This document shows positions 33,927-42,966 of a stretch of DNA of 64,000 nucleotides, piece after piece; positions within the stretch are counted from its first letter, which is position 1; every line of letters starts with the position of its first letter. A model generated the notes under the pieces. The model searched no databases, was not told the DNA's origin, and saw nothing but the letters and a program-made list of their open reading frames with translations. The position numbers and the translations under genes are program-made. Where the stretch lies: positions 1-64,000 of the forward strand of contig NZ_JBHRSA010000042.1 of assembly GCF_042643145.1 (NCBI RefSeq), written 5' to 3'. The DNA comes from Virgibacillus_O xinjiangensis (lineage in GTDB: Bacteria > Bacillota > Bacilli > Bacillales > Amphibacillaceae).

Positions 33927-34357
33927 CCCCGTTCCGCCTCACACTCAGCGCATACCCCGTATATCTCCAGGCAATGGTGGCTGATATGAAAGCCGGTCGT
34001 CTGCTCAGCCAAAGCCTCCATCTCTTTTAACAAGGGGTAATGCAGGTCGACGATGCTGCCGCAGTCCGTGCAAATCACATGATAGTGCTCGGAAGGATCG
34101 CCATCATACCTGCTGGAGTGATTGCCGAATGTCAACTCCTGAGCCAGCCCGCTTTCGCAAAGGGTATGCAGGTTGTTGTAGACGGTTGCCGGACTGATCG
34201 TCGGGAATCGCTTTCCGACCTGTTGATAGATTTGGTCGGCTGTCGGATGACTCTTCGAATTCAGCAATGCTTCGAGAACGGCGACACGCTGGGGTGTCAT
34301 TCGGACATTCGAGTTCTTGATTTTTGTGAGGGCCTCTTGCCCACGCTGTTTACCCAT
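33917..34357 (-). CDS. perR: PerR-type Fur-family peroxide regulator
   Basis: 146 residues. The winged helix has M-T-P-Q-R-V-A-V-L-E-A-L and S-P-A-T-V-Y-N-N-L. PerR metal ligands are visible: His in S-H-P-T-A-D, Asp in S-R-Y-D-G, His-x-His in E-H-Y-H-V and Asp in I-V-D-L. Two C-x-x-C pairs (C-T-D-C and C-A-E-C) form the structural zinc site. The S-H-H-x-L-E-I-Y-G-V-C stretch is close to Bacillus PerR. An ATG at 34357 or GTG at 34366 is possible; the ATG aligns better. It represses oxidative-stress genes until its metal-bound histidine is oxidised. An AT-rich stretch around 34388-34402 could be an autoregulatory box. Confidence 0.8.
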   Translation of the reverse strand: MGKQRGQEALTKIKNSNVRMTPQRVAVLEALLNSKSHPTADQIYQQVGKRFPTISPATVYNNLHTLCESGLAQELTFGNHSSRYDGDPSEHYHVICTDCGSIVDLHYPLLKEMEALAEQTTGFHISHHCLEIYGVCAECEAERGKA

Positions 34358-34539
34358 TGTTCTCACCCGCTTGTTGAATTATTGGTCACATAATAAATAA
34401 TGTCAGCCGGACGTGGAATATGCCACCTTTTTGTCTTTGCGCAGGTCATCAGGGATTGTCCACTCCATCACGCATATATTCACTATTTCACAATGCTTTC
34501 ACATTTGTGATAAAATTCTTATTTCCCATACCGACAAAA

Positions 34540-34569
34540 TTGACTAGTAAATTAGCACTAATTTAAAAT
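34540..34569 (+). promoter_or_regulatory. Promoter of the alcohol dehydrogenase gene
   Basis: TTGACT and TAAAAT are 18 bases apart, about 50 bases before the start codon. Confidence 0.5.
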
Positions 34570-34619
34570 AGAAGTGTAAGCATCTTTGACTAACAAATAC
34601 TAGAAGTGAGGGATCGGAC

Positions 34620-35570
34620 ATGAGAGGTTGGGAATTCACAACAACAAATGAACCTTTGAAACTGGTTGAAAAACCGGATCCACAGGCAACGGAGGGTCGG
34701 GTTTTGATAGAAGTGAAGGCTGCTGGGTTGTGCCACTCGGACGTTGGGGCATTACGAGATGAGAAATGGCTGAATATCATCGAGCATACGCCGATTATTA
34801 TGGGACATGAAGTGGCTGGTGTCATTAAAGAAGTTGGCCCAGGTGTCACTGATTACAAAGTAGGCGACCGTGTGGGAGTCTGCCCGGTAAGTAAGGTTGG
34901 CATGGGCCCTGGCTACGGTTATGATGGCGGTTATGCAGACCTGGTTTCAGCACCTGCAGTCGATTTGGTTCCAATGCCGGAGGGAATCACTTTTGCCCAG
35001 GCAGCTGCCGGTACAGATGCCGGAATGACTTCTTACCATGCCATGTTCCAAACTGGTGGTGCTAAGCCAGGTATGAAGGTCGGTGTGATCGGTATCGGTG
35101 GTCTTGGTCAAATCGCAGCACGTGCAGCGGTGGTGCAAGGCATCGATGTCTATGCGGTAGACGTCAGTCCGAAAGCCCGTGAACTGGCCAAGGAGCTTGG
35201 GGTCAAGGAAGTGTTTGAAGATGTGAAGGAACTGGCGGATATTGCGCCTGATTTGATTGTCGACTATGCCGGGTTCGGCACGACTACTTCAGGAGCTATT
35301 GACGTCATTGCTCCAGGCGGGACGGTCGTTCTGGTCGGTATGGGTAAACTGGAATCAACCATCAATACCGATCCGCTCATCCTGAAAGCTGCGACACTGA
35401 AAGGCAGTGTCGGCGGAGATGGCCATGACATTGCAGAAGTGTATAAGCTGATGGCTTCTGGTGATATAGATCCTACGATTACTGAAATCACATTTGATGA
35501 GATTTGGGAAGGCATTCTCAAATTGGAACGCCACGAAGTCACAGGAAGACTCGTCGCCATTATGGATTAA
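34620..35570 (+). CDS. Zinc-type alcohol dehydrogenase
   Basis: 316 residues of the medium-chain dehydrogenase family. The catalytic zinc site shows Cys in A-G-L-C-H-S-D and G-H-E in I-M-G-H-E-V-A-G. The Rossmann fold has G-V-I-G-I-G-G-L-G-Q near residue 160. The structural-zinc loop with four cysteines is missing, which explains the short length compared with about 340. It oxidises or reduces an alcohol/aldehyde pair with NAD(P). The ATG has GAAGTGAGG upstream. Transcribed alone, with a terminator behind it. Confidence 0.85.
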   Translation: MRGWEFTTTNEPLKLVEKPDPQATEGRVLIEVKAAGLCHSDVGALRDEKWLNIIEHTPIIMGHEVAGVIKEVGPGVTDYKVGDRVGVCPVSKVGMGPGYGYDGGYADLVSAPAVDLVPMPEGITFAQAAAGTDAGMTSYHAMFQTGGAKPGMKVGVIGIGGLGQIAARAAVVQGIDVYAVDVSPKARELAKELGVKEVFEDVKELADIAPDLIVDYAGFGTTTSGAIDVIAPGGTVVLVGMGKLESTINTDPLILKAATLKGSVGGDGHDIAEVYKLMASGDIDPTITEITFDEIWEGILKLERHEVTGRLVAIMD

Positions 35571-35585
35571 TAGATTTATTGAGCA

Positions 35586-35620
35586 CAGCTCTCCCGGCTC
35601 GAATCGGGAGAGCTGTTTTT
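35586..35620 (+). terminator. Terminator of the alcohol dehydrogenase gene
   Basis: CAGCTCTCCCG pairs with CGGGAGAGCTG (11 bp), followed by T5. Confidence 0.92.
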
Positions 35621-35652
35621 AGTTTGCGGAGCAGCACTCACTAGAGCCACGT

Positions 35653-36024
35653 GCCCACTTGCTCGGGCCATCAGCCGCTGTCGCTCGGGCCACGGCACGC
35701 TCTACTTGGGCGTCAGCTCCTGCCACTCGGGCCGCGGCATGTTCCACTTGGGCCCCAGCCGCTGCTACTCGGGCCGTAGCATGCTCCACTTGAGCCCCAG
35801 CCCGCTCGTGCCGCGGCATGCTCCACTTGGGCGTCAGCCGCTGTCGCTCGGGCCACGGCACGCTCTACTTGGGCGTCAGCACCTGCCACTCGGGCCGTGT
35901 CATGCTCCACTCGGGCGCCGCTCCCCGCCACTCGGGCCGTGTCATGCTCAACTCGGGCGTCAGCGCCTGCCACTCGGGCCCCGGAACGCTCTACTCGGTC
36001 GCCAGCCCCATCACTCGGGCCACA
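35653..36024 (+). repeat. 21-bp-period GC-rich array, locus 3
   Basis: The longest array, about 17 units with cores CACTCGGGC, TACTTGGGC or CACTTGGGC. Unit spacing is 21 bp throughout most of the array, with one partly deleted unit near 35805. It fills the space between the ADH terminator and the SDR gene, ending about 80 bases before the SDR ribosome site. Confidence 0.85.
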
Positions 36025-36116
36025 GGTCAGCGCCCCATACAATTTCACCCGTCCAAAAGGTATATGCGCATCCTCTGTTGAACCTATATATAAGCATACA
36101 TAGGGAGGTTTTCCAT

Positions 36117-36887
36117 TTGGATTTGCAATTGGAAGGAAAAAGAGCACTCATCACCGGAGGAAGCAGGGGGATCGGCAAGGCGATTGCCCGGACGCTAGCG
36201 ATGGAAGGGGCGGATTGTACGATTTGTTCACGGAATGAAGAGTCGATCAGGGAAACGGCGGAAGAACTGGCGAAGGAGACTGGCAGAAACATTTATCCAG
36301 TCACTGCCGATATGGGGGACCCTGATTCCATCGCCAATTTGGTAGAGGAAGCTGCGAATGTGATGGGCGGGATTGATATTCTGATCAACAATGGAGCGCG
36401 CGTAAGCGGAAGGGAGCCGGAGGATTTTCACAATGTGCGGGATGAGTTGATTCTCAAAGACTTTGAGGAGAAATTCATGGGCTATTTCCGCTGCATCCGC
36501 GCGGCAAGTCCCTATATGAAGGATAAACAGTGGGGGCGAATCATCAATGTGAGCGGCATGGCAGCCAGGAATGCCGGAAGCATGAGCGCCGGGGCACGCA
36601 ATGTATCGGTCGTCCATTTGACCAAATCTGTATCCGATGAACTGGGCAAGCACGGAATCACCGCCAATGCCGTCTATCCGGGCATCACGGAAACGGAAAC
36701 AACGAAAGACCGTTTCCCCGATGAGGATAAATTGGAAAAAATGGCGAGGGGCAATGCCATCGGACGGTTGGTGAAAGCAGAGGAAATCGCAGACGTCGTG
36801 GCATTCCTCGCGTCTCCCTTGTCTGTATCCATCACCGGCGACGTCATCTCAGTAACAGGCGGAGCAGGGAACGCCGTGCATTATTGA
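36117..36887 (+). CDS. Short-chain dehydrogenase/reductase
   Basis: 256 residues. Cofactor loop T-G-G-S-R-G-I-G-K-A (about residue 13), I-D-I-L-I-N-N-G-A-R, and catalytic Ser in I-I-N-V-S-G-M-A. The usual Y-x-x-x-K is not present at the expected place, where A-G-A-R-N-V-S-V-V-H-L-T-K keeps the Lys but has Asn in the Tyr position. Reductase activity may therefore be altered. The start is TTG at 36117 with GGGAGG 8 bases upstream; frames reaching further left run through the repeat array and are not coding. The C-terminus has S-I-T-G-D-V-I-S-V-T-G-G, typical of the family. Confidence 0.8.
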   Translation: MDLQLEGKRALITGGSRGIGKAIARTLAMEGADCTICSRNEESIRETAEELAKETGRNIYPVTADMGDPDSIANLVEEAANVMGGIDILINNGARVSGREPEDFHNVRDELILKDFEEKFMGYFRCIRAASPYMKDKQWGRIINVSGMAARNAGSMSAGARNVSVVHLTKSVSDELGKHGITANAVYPGITETETTKDRFPDEDKLEKMARGNAIGRLVKAEEIADVVAFLASPLSVSITGDVISVTGGAGNAVHY

Positions 36888-36914
36888 GGAAAAACCTCAT
36901 CTGTTTTACAGTTA

Positions 36915-36967
36915 TAAACAAGGTGAACTCTCAGCTGAATCTTGAGGGTTCACCTTGTTTAACTTTT
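36915..36967 (+). terminator. Terminator of the SDR gene
   Basis: AACAAGGTGAAC pairs with GTTCACCTTGTT, with further pairing inside (CTCA/TGAG), then TAACTTTTT. Confidence 0.75.
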
Positions 36968-36973
36968 TGTCAA

Positions 36974-37131
36974 CCAACGAAAGGAACGGTTGGTGAAAAA
37001 ATCAATTTCAGTAGCGGAGGAAATATACGCAGACTCCAACGGAAGGAAAGGCCTAGATGAGACCCCGAAGTGCGATAGCATTCGGAGGCTCAGCAGCCGC
37101 CCGTGGAAAGCGAAGTATATTTCGCAGCGCC
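36974..37131 (-). repeat. Diverged copy of the ~190-bp intergenic repeat, inverted
   Basis: Read on the minus strand this segment parallels the copies at 50526-50943: GAAATATACTTCGCTTTCC, a CTGAGCCTCC block, GGCCTTTCC and GCGTATATTTCCTCCGCTAC, then CCAACCGTTCC. It lies directly beside two units of the 21-bp array. Confidence 0.7.
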
Positions 37132-37173
37132 ACCCCCAACTCGTGCCACAGCCCCCGCCACTCGGGCTCCACA
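37132..37173 (+). repeat. 21-bp-period GC-rich array, locus 4 (two units)
   Basis: AACTCGTGCCACAGCCCCCG and CACTCGGGCTCCACACCAGC are 21 bases apart. This is the smallest example and may be a seed or a relic. Confidence 0.6.
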
Positions 37174-37181
37174 CCAGCATC

Positions 37182-38192
37182 CTACTTCCTCTTAGCTATC
37201 TCTATATTATCAATCGAAGCAGGAGGTTTTTCCATCCAGCCATGATTGATCATGATGTTCGCTCCATCTTCTGCATATTGAACAGCTTCCATGGTAATAC
37301 GGACGAACTTTGATCCCAAGTCACGCCTGGCAACGGTTCCCAGAGCTACCCCGTAATAGCCCACGGACAAGCCAATTAACATGGATACCTGGAACATCAT
37401 CAATTTATCTGAAAACGGTTGGGTGGTCGAGTGGAGCACTTCTGAATCCAATGTCGGTGACTGTGATAAGTTCTCTTCCGCCAATATACCTGCCAACATC
37501 TCTATAACTTTATTGGCGATGTGTGCGCCTCTGACCATATAGTTGCTGACCTCTTTTGAACTGCTTGTTTGGGCAAACCCTAACAATAATGCTTTCCCCA
37601 CTGCATTCCGTTCCATATTATTATAAAAATGCATGATTTCGATCGAGTTCATCGGGCGTCTTTCACCGAACCATCCGGTCAAATAGCCTTGTTTTTCCAC
37701 AAACTCCACTTTGTCTGGGATCGGGATCGAAGCTGCTCTACTATACAGCCCTTTCTCTAACGAAACCTGCAACGATTCATTATATAACTTCCTTGTCAGG
37801 TCGATCGCCTTAGAGTTGAGTTCTCTTACATCCGAACGTGTTGACCCGGCGAAAGAAGCACCATACGAAGTCATCCCATGCCTTGCCATATTATGGACAA
37901 ACCTTAAATGGAAGCTGTCCGAATAGAGTGCAGGGGCTTGAAAATTGACATCCTCACTCTCATTGAAAGCGACAGGGATGGCATGGTTCTCTTTTTCATA
38001 GATGGCTTTAATGTCTTCCATTATCTCTTCAGCAATTTCCAAAGCGTGCTCCAATATCGGGAGGATGTCTGTGTCCTGTGTTTTTTCTATGAAATACTTC
38101 AGCATACAGGAAGACATACTGTTATTCATATAGGTCGTCCATAAGGAAGCGATTTCTGGTGATGTCAGACGGATATTGTGTTCGGTTTCCAT
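37182..38192 (-). CDS. DUF3231-family protein
   Basis: 336 residues, mostly helical, with two similar halves of about 165 residues. Each begins with an L-T-S-x-E-I-x-x-L-W or R-R-P-M-N-S-x-E-I-x-x-F-type segment and contains M-x-x-x-M/N repeats, as in the Bacillaceae DUF3231 family (ferritin-like bundles of unknown role, common in spore formers). The ATG is at 38192. It lies divergent from the germination operon. A spore role is plausible but not shown. Confidence 0.7.
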   Translation of the reverse strand: METEHNIRLTSPEIASLWTTYMNNSMSSCMLKYFIEKTQDTDILPILEHALEIAEEIMEDIKAIYEKENHAIPVAFNESEDVNFQAPALYSDSFHLRFVHNMARHGMTSYGASFAGSTRSDVRELNSKAIDLTRKLYNESLQVSLEKGLYSRAASIPIPDKVEFVEKQGYLTGWFGERRPMNSIEIMHFYNNMERNAVGKALLLGFAQTSSSKEVSNYMVRGAHIANKVIEMLAGILAEENLSQSPTLDSEVLHSTTQPFSDKLMMFQVSMLIGLSVGYYGVALGTVARRDLGSKFVRITMEAVQYAEDGANIMINHGWMEKPPASIDNIEIAKRK

Positions 38193-38346
38193 AAATCCTC
38201 AGTCCTCTCAACTTTCAGGTTGTTGCTTTTACTATGCCCAACATGGTTCAGACTATGATATTGGTGACAGGTATACCCAAACTTTTACATAGTTGCCACT
38301 GATTTGGGAAACATACCATTAACTTGGTCTGTAGGGGTTATGGGAT

Positions 38347-40071
38347 ATGAAGAAAGAGACGAATAGTACATCGAAAACGACAAACAAATCCGGTCAACAA
38401 GGTCAAAATTCCGATCAATTGGCGAAGCCGCTAGCCTCCAATGTCGACGAAACGGTGACAACGGTCAAAAACATGCTTGGCAAGAGTTCGGACCTGGTGA
38501 CACGGAAGTTCAAAGTCGGCACGAAATCCCCCGTGAATGCTGCATTGCTTTACATGGATGGGTTGGCGGATAAAAAATTCGTCCAAAACTTCATTACGGA
38601 AACTCTCATGATCGATGTACGGATTGCAGATCTGGGGGAGGAGGGGAAGGACAATAAACAGCCGGGCTCCTCTGGCAAGCAGGCGGTTGATCCGGCGCAG
38701 CAGCAAGATGGCCAACAAAATAAACTGCTGAAAAAGTCGAAAAAGCTGCAGAAGGCGGGACAGCAAGGTCAGCAGTCGTCCAGCGGATCTTCCAATGATT
38801 TTTTTCAAGTGATCAAGGATCAATCGCTGGCAAACAGTGAAGTGGAGGAAGCGGAAGATTATAAATACCTGTTTGATTTCCTGTTGGCCGGTGATTCGGT
38901 GATCTTGCTGGATGGTTATGCGAAGGCCTTATGCATCGGTTCCAAGGGATATGAGAAACGCGGGGTGGAAGAGTCCACGTCAACCACTGTCATCCGTGGG
39001 CCGAAAGAAAGTTTTACGGAAACACTGCGGGTCAATACCTCGCTTATACGCAGGAGGATCAAGGACCCGAACCTCTGGATTGAAAACAAGGTGATCGGCA
39101 AACAGTCCCATACCGATGTCTCCATCTGTTATGTGAATGGCATTGTCAATGAGGATATTGTCCGGGAGGTAAAAAAGCGGCTGAATGATATCGATGTCGA
39201 TGCCATTTTGGAAAGTGGCTTCATCGAGGAATATATCCAGGATGAGACGTATTCTCCATTTCCGACCATTTATAACACAGAAAGGCCGGATGGTGTAGCG
39301 GCGGGGCTATTGGAAGGAAGGGTGGCGATCCTGGTGGATGGCACGCCATTCGCGTTGTTGGTCCCAGCATTGTTCATCCAATTCTTCCAATCCAGCGAGG
39401 ACTATTATCAACGGTCCGACATTGGAACATTTTTGCGGATTCTGCGTTTTGTCTGCTTTTTCCTGGCCCTGTTGACACCTTCGCTATATATTGCCCTCAC
39501 CACGTTCCACCAGGAGATGATTCCCAGCCAGCTGTTGACCAGTTTGGCGGCACAGCGGGAGGGAGTCCCGTTTCCTGCCTATGTGGAAGCACTGTTGATG
39601 GAATTGGTGTTTGAAATTTTGCGTGAGGCCGGAACAAGAATGCCGAGGGCAGTGGGCTCGGCTATTTCCATCGTGGGTGCTTTGGTTTTGGGGCAAGCTG
39701 CCGTGGAAGCCGGGATTGTTTCTGCTGCCATGGTCATTGTCGTTTCCTTGACCGCCATCAGCAGTTTCGTGTTTCCTAGCCACAATTTATCGGTTTCCAT
39801 CCGATTGCTGCGATTTGCCTTTATGACTGCGGCTGCCATGTTCGGCCTTGTCGGCATCATCTTAGGCCTGTTGTTGATGGTCATGCATCTGGCTAGCTTG
39901 CGTTCTTTCGGAGTCCCTTATCTCACTCCGATGGCGCCGCTGATCCCAGGTGATCAAAAAGATACGGTATTCCGTCTTCCATTATGGAGTCTGAATACGA
40001 GGCCACGTTTAGTGAGCCAAAAAAATATCAAGCGGGAGAATGTACAAAAAGCCCAGCCTGAACAAAAGTGA
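38347..40071 (+). CDS. GerA-family spore germination receptor A subunit
   Basis: 574 residues. The N-terminal 165 include a low-complexity Q/K/S-rich stretch (about 100-155) in the soluble domain. A GerA core follows: D-S-V-I-L-L-D-G-Y, R-G-P-K-E-S-F-T-E-T-L-R-V-N-T-S-L-I-R-R-R-I, D-G-T-P-F-A-L-L-V-P. After about residue 360 come four to five membrane helices. It sits in the spore inner membrane and with the B and C subunits forms the nutrient receptor and ion channel that triggers germination. The Q-rich insert is longer than in classical GerAA. The genes downstream complete the operon. Confidence 0.92.
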   Translation: MKKETNSTSKTTNKSGQQGQNSDQLAKPLASNVDETVTTVKNMLGKSSDLVTRKFKVGTKSPVNAALLYMDGLADKKFVQNFITETLMIDVRIADLGEEGKDNKQPGSSGKQAVDPAQQQDGQQNKLLKKSKKLQKAGQQGQQSSSGSSNDFFQVIKDQSLANSEVEEAEDYKYLFDFLLAGDSVILLDGYAKALCIGSKGYEKRGVEESTSTTVIRGPKESFTETLRVNTSLIRRRIKDPNLWIENKVIGKQSHTDVSICYVNGIVNEDIVREVKKRLNDIDVDAILESGFIEEYIQDETYSPFPTIYNTERPDGVAAGLLEGRVAILVDGTPFALLVPALFIQFFQSSEDYYQRSDIGTFLRILRFVCFFLALLTPSLYIALTTFHQEMIPSQLLTSLAAQREGVPFPAYVEALLMELVFEILREAGTRMPRAVGSAISIVGALVLGQAAVEAGIVSAAMVIVVSLTAISSFVFPSHNLSVSIRLLRFAFMTAAAMFGLVGIILGLLLMVMHLASLRSFGVPYLTPMAPLIPGDQKDTVFRLPLWSLNTRPRLVSQKNIKRENVQKAQPEQK

Positions 40072-40080
40072 TGGTGAAGG

Positions 40081-41301
40081 ATGATGCGGTTCAAGCGAAT
40101 AGTGTTAGTCATGATTACCAGTTTAGCCTTACTATTACCCGGATGCTGGGATGCCCGGGAACTGACGGATCTTTCGATTACGACAGCATTGGGGATCGAC
40201 AAGCAGGATGGACAGTATACTGTGACCGCCCAAATTCTGAATCCGGGGGAAGTTGCCGGGGAAACCGTGACGACCCGTACAGCAGTCTCCATCTATACCA
40301 TGACAGGGGATACACTTTTTGAAGCCATTCGGAAATTGACGACGGTTTCCCCGAGAAGACTGTATTTGGCTCATTTGCGCATGGTCGTTTTTGGGGAGGA
40401 AATAGCCAGGGAAGGGGTTTCTGATGTGTTGGATTTCCTGTCGAGGGATCATGACATGCGAACCGACTTTTACTTCGCTGTCGCAAGGGAAAACACCGCG
40501 GAAAATCTATTGAAAGTCATGACCCCGCTGGAACAGATACCTGCCGACAAAATGGCGGGAATGCTGGAAACGACCGAGAGATCATGGGCCTCTGTCGGGT
40601 CCACCAGCATCGATGAATTGATCGCTTCCATGTCCTCTACAGGAAAAGAGGCTAATATAACGGGAATCGTAATAAGTGGTGATCCGGACGTTGGGACAAA
40701 TCTTGATAATGTGGAAAGAATCGATTCGATTACCATGCTGGAAGCAAAAGGCATGGGCATCTTCCAGAACGACCGGCTGATCGGCTGGATGAATGAAGAA
40801 CAAAGTCAGACGGTGAACATCTTGAATAGTAAAGTGACAAACACGGTAACCTGGGTACCATGTGGGGAGGACGGAAAGATCACCGCAGAGGTTTTTGAAA
40901 TCAATCCAGAAATAACAGGGACCGTGGAAGGGGACCAACCTAAAATCAAGGTGAAAGTGACGGAAGAAGCGGATATTGCCGATGTCGCCTGTGTGATCAA
41001 TTTAAGGGACCCGAAAAAAATAAACGAACTGGAAAAGGGTTTTGAGGAATCTCTACAAAAGAAATGGAAGAAAAGTGTGGATGAGATAAGGGGATTGGGA
41101 ACAGATGTCTTCGGCTTCGGAGAGGTTATCCGCCGTGCGAACTTGGATTATTGGAAAAAGGTGGAGGATGACTGGGGAGAGATATTCGCCAATGAATTGG
41201 AAGTGGAGCTTGAGGTGGAGTTCCAAATCAAGAAGACAGGCACCACCAACGAGTCGTTCCTCAAGGAAATTAATGAAAAAATCAAGCAGGAGGATCAATG
41301 A
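40081..41301 (+). CDS. GerC-family spore germination lipoprotein
   Basis: 406 residues with a lipoprotein signal (L-A-L-L-L-P-G-C, acylated Cys22) followed by the diagnostic W-D-A-R-E-L-T-D-L. The rest is the mixed alpha/beta Ger(x)C fold, including the R-R-L-Y-L-A-H-L and F-L-x-R-D-H-D-M-R-T-D-F segments. It is the surface subunit of the nutrient receptor. The start is 10 bases after the A subunit stop, and its own stop overlaps the next start (ATGA). Confidence 0.9.
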   Translation: MMRFKRIVLVMITSLALLLPGCWDARELTDLSITTALGIDKQDGQYTVTAQILNPGEVAGETVTTRTAVSIYTMTGDTLFEAIRKLTTVSPRRLYLAHLRMVVFGEEIAREGVSDVLDFLSRDHDMRTDFYFAVARENTAENLLKVMTPLEQIPADKMAGMLETTERSWASVGSTSIDELIASMSSTGKEANITGIVISGDPDVGTNLDNVERIDSITMLEAKGMGIFQNDRLIGWMNEEQSQTVNILNSKVTNTVTWVPCGEDGKITAEVFEINPEITGTVEGDQPKIKVKVTEEADIADVACVINLRDPKKINELEKGFEESLQKKWKKSVDEIRGLGTDVFGFGEVIRRANLDYWKKVEDDWGEIFANELEVELEVEFQIKKTGTTNESFLKEINEKIKQEDQ

Positions 41302-41540
41302 TGTTGCAGGCTATTTTGCTTATCCTTACGGCAGGGATCTTCTTTCGAATAGATTATAAGCAGTTGAAAAAGAATACGCCATTGAAGAGAGATGGCAAGC
41401 TGCATATCATTTTTTCGCTGCTGGCCATCACCTTTGCGCTGCTCTACAATTTTGAGGTGCCGATGCCGAACCCGACGGAAGGGATAAAATTCATCTATCA
41501 GCCGGCGGCAGAATCCCTGCGCAGTTTTCTGGATCGCTAA
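41298..41540 (+). CDS. Small membrane protein in the germination operon
   Basis: 80 residues with two hydrophobic segments (A-I-L-L-I-L-T-A-G-I-F-F near the start and L-H-I-I-F-S-L-L-A-I-T-F-A-L-L-Y in the middle). The start codon overlaps the C subunit stop, and GGAGG lies just upstream. Small two-helix proteins of this kind occur in some ger operons as a fourth (D-type) subunit that modulates the receptor; I infer that role from position and shape. Confidence 0.65.
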   Translation: MMLQAILLILTAGIFFRIDYKQLKKNTPLKRDGKLHIIFSLLAITFALLYNFEVPMPNPTEGIKFIYQPAAESLRSFLDR

Positions 41541-41580
41541 GATGAGCAGAGGGCATGCCAAGGATTGGAGGTAGGGAGTA

Positions 41581-42684
41581 TTGGAAAAAGGGAAAATCAG
41601 TGCACGTCAATTCACACTGCTGGTCTTCATGTATTCGCTTGGAACCAGTATCATTGTCCACCCGGCACTCACAGCCAGCTTTGCAGGTGGGAATGCCTGG
41701 GTCACGGTCATCACAGCAAGCATCATCGGCATGGGGATCATCTTCTTTCTGAATCGAGTGAGTTCCTTGCAGCCGGAGAAGAATCTATTTGAACTGGCGG
41801 AATTTGTGCTGGGCAAATGGGCTGGCAGGGTTGTTTCCTTGCTGATCCTCACCTATTTATTATTCCTTACCTCCACGAATCTGCGGCAGATCGGTGATTT
41901 CATCAGCACACAGATTATGGTGGCCACACCTGTCCCGTTCATCATGCTGATCTTCGTCTTCACCAGCATGGTCGCCATCAAGCTCGGCTTGGAGGTGATT
42001 GGACGGACCTGTGAAATCTTCTTTCCATACGCAGTAATTTCGTTGGTCTTATTGATACTGTTGGTGTCACCGGAAGCGGAAATCACCAACATCCAGCCCA
42101 TTCTTCAGGAAAAACCGGCAGCATCATTTGGTGCGGTTATTCCCACACTGGGGATTCCCTATCTGCAGCTGTTTGTATTTTTGGCGATCATTCCGTATGT
42201 GAATAAGTTCAAAGAGGCGAAAAAGGGCTTTTATATCGGACTCGCTGCCGCTTCCGTCCTTTTGGTTCTCATTACCTTCATGTGCCTGCTCGTCCTGGGG
42301 CCTGACTTTACCGGACGCCAAGTGTACCCGACGTATATTCTCGGCAAAAAAATCAGCCTGGCAAATTTCCTGGAGCGTGTGGAAATCCTGGTGGCCATCG
42401 CCTGGTTCTTCACGATCTTTTTTAAGATATCCATCAATTTCTATGTGCTGTCATTGGGGATGAGCCATTTTTTCAAGTTGAAAAACCCAAACAGCCTTTC
42501 CATGCCACTTTCCTTGATTTTCATCATTATGGGCCTCATCCTTTATCCGAACATCGTTTACTATCAAGATTTCGTCTCCTACACCGCCGTGTTCTATACC
42601 TTTTCCATTGGAACTATGCTGCCATTGCTGATCCTGGTTGTCGGGAAAATCCGCAAGAAAGGAAAGGCTAAGAAAGGAAGTTAG
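41581..42684 (+). CDS. GerB-family germination permease
   Basis: 367-residue integral membrane protein with ten predicted helices of the APC-like spore permease family: K-I-S-A-R-Q-F-T-L-L-V-F at the start, H-P-A-L-T-A-S-F, R-Q-I-G-D-F-I, and K-I-S-I-N-F-Y in helix 8. It forms the ligand-binding subunit of the receptor. The start is TTG at 41581 with GGAGGTAGGGAG upstream. Gene order here is A, C, small protein, B. No terminator is evident in the next 200 bases. Confidence 0.9.
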   Translation: MEKGKISARQFTLLVFMYSLGTSIIVHPALTASFAGGNAWVTVITASIIGMGIIFFLNRVSSLQPEKNLFELAEFVLGKWAGRVVSLLILTYLLFLTSTNLRQIGDFISTQIMVATPVPFIMLIFVFTSMVAIKLGLEVIGRTCEIFFPYAVISLVLLILLVSPEAEITNIQPILQEKPAASFGAVIPTLGIPYLQLFVFLAIIPYVNKFKEAKKGFYIGLAAASVLLVLITFMCLLVLGPDFTGRQVYPTYILGKKISLANFLERVEILVAIAWFFTIFFKISINFYVLSLGMSHFFKLKNPNSLSMPLSLIFIIMGLILYPNIVYYQDFVSYTAVFYTFSIGTMLPLLILVVGKIRKKGKAKKGS

Positions 42685-42851
42685 GACTGTTGCAATGGGA
42701 GGAAGGTGAAGTACATAGTATAGTATCGAGCCGGCTAGCAGGAATTTGGAAAACAGTGTGGAATTAGTAATGGAAGATGCCATTCATTGAAATCAGGAAC
42801 AATGAGAGTTACTGCAAAATAGATTTCAAAGGGAGTAGCGTTAAACGGATG

Positions 42852-42897
42852 AGGAGGGCTCGTGGCCACCCCGTAGGAAACGCAGTCGATATATAAG
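42852..42897 (-). repeat. Partial, degraded copy of the ~190-bp repeat
   Basis: GGAGGGCTC..GGCC.CCCCG..GGAAA.GCA..GATATA follows the order of the inverted element end seen at 37085-37131, but with many changes. The match is suggestive only. Confidence 0.35.
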
Positions 42898-42966
42898 AGG
42901 ATGGCTGCAGGTTTTCAATGGAAGATGGGGGTGCCTGAGAGTTTACAAAGGGGGAGGGACGGGAGA

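Noticed and set aside
35706..36116. N-terminal extension of the SDR gene through array locus 3
   Set aside because: The extension is translated repeat sequence. A TTG start with a good ribosome site at 36117 gives the normal SDR length.
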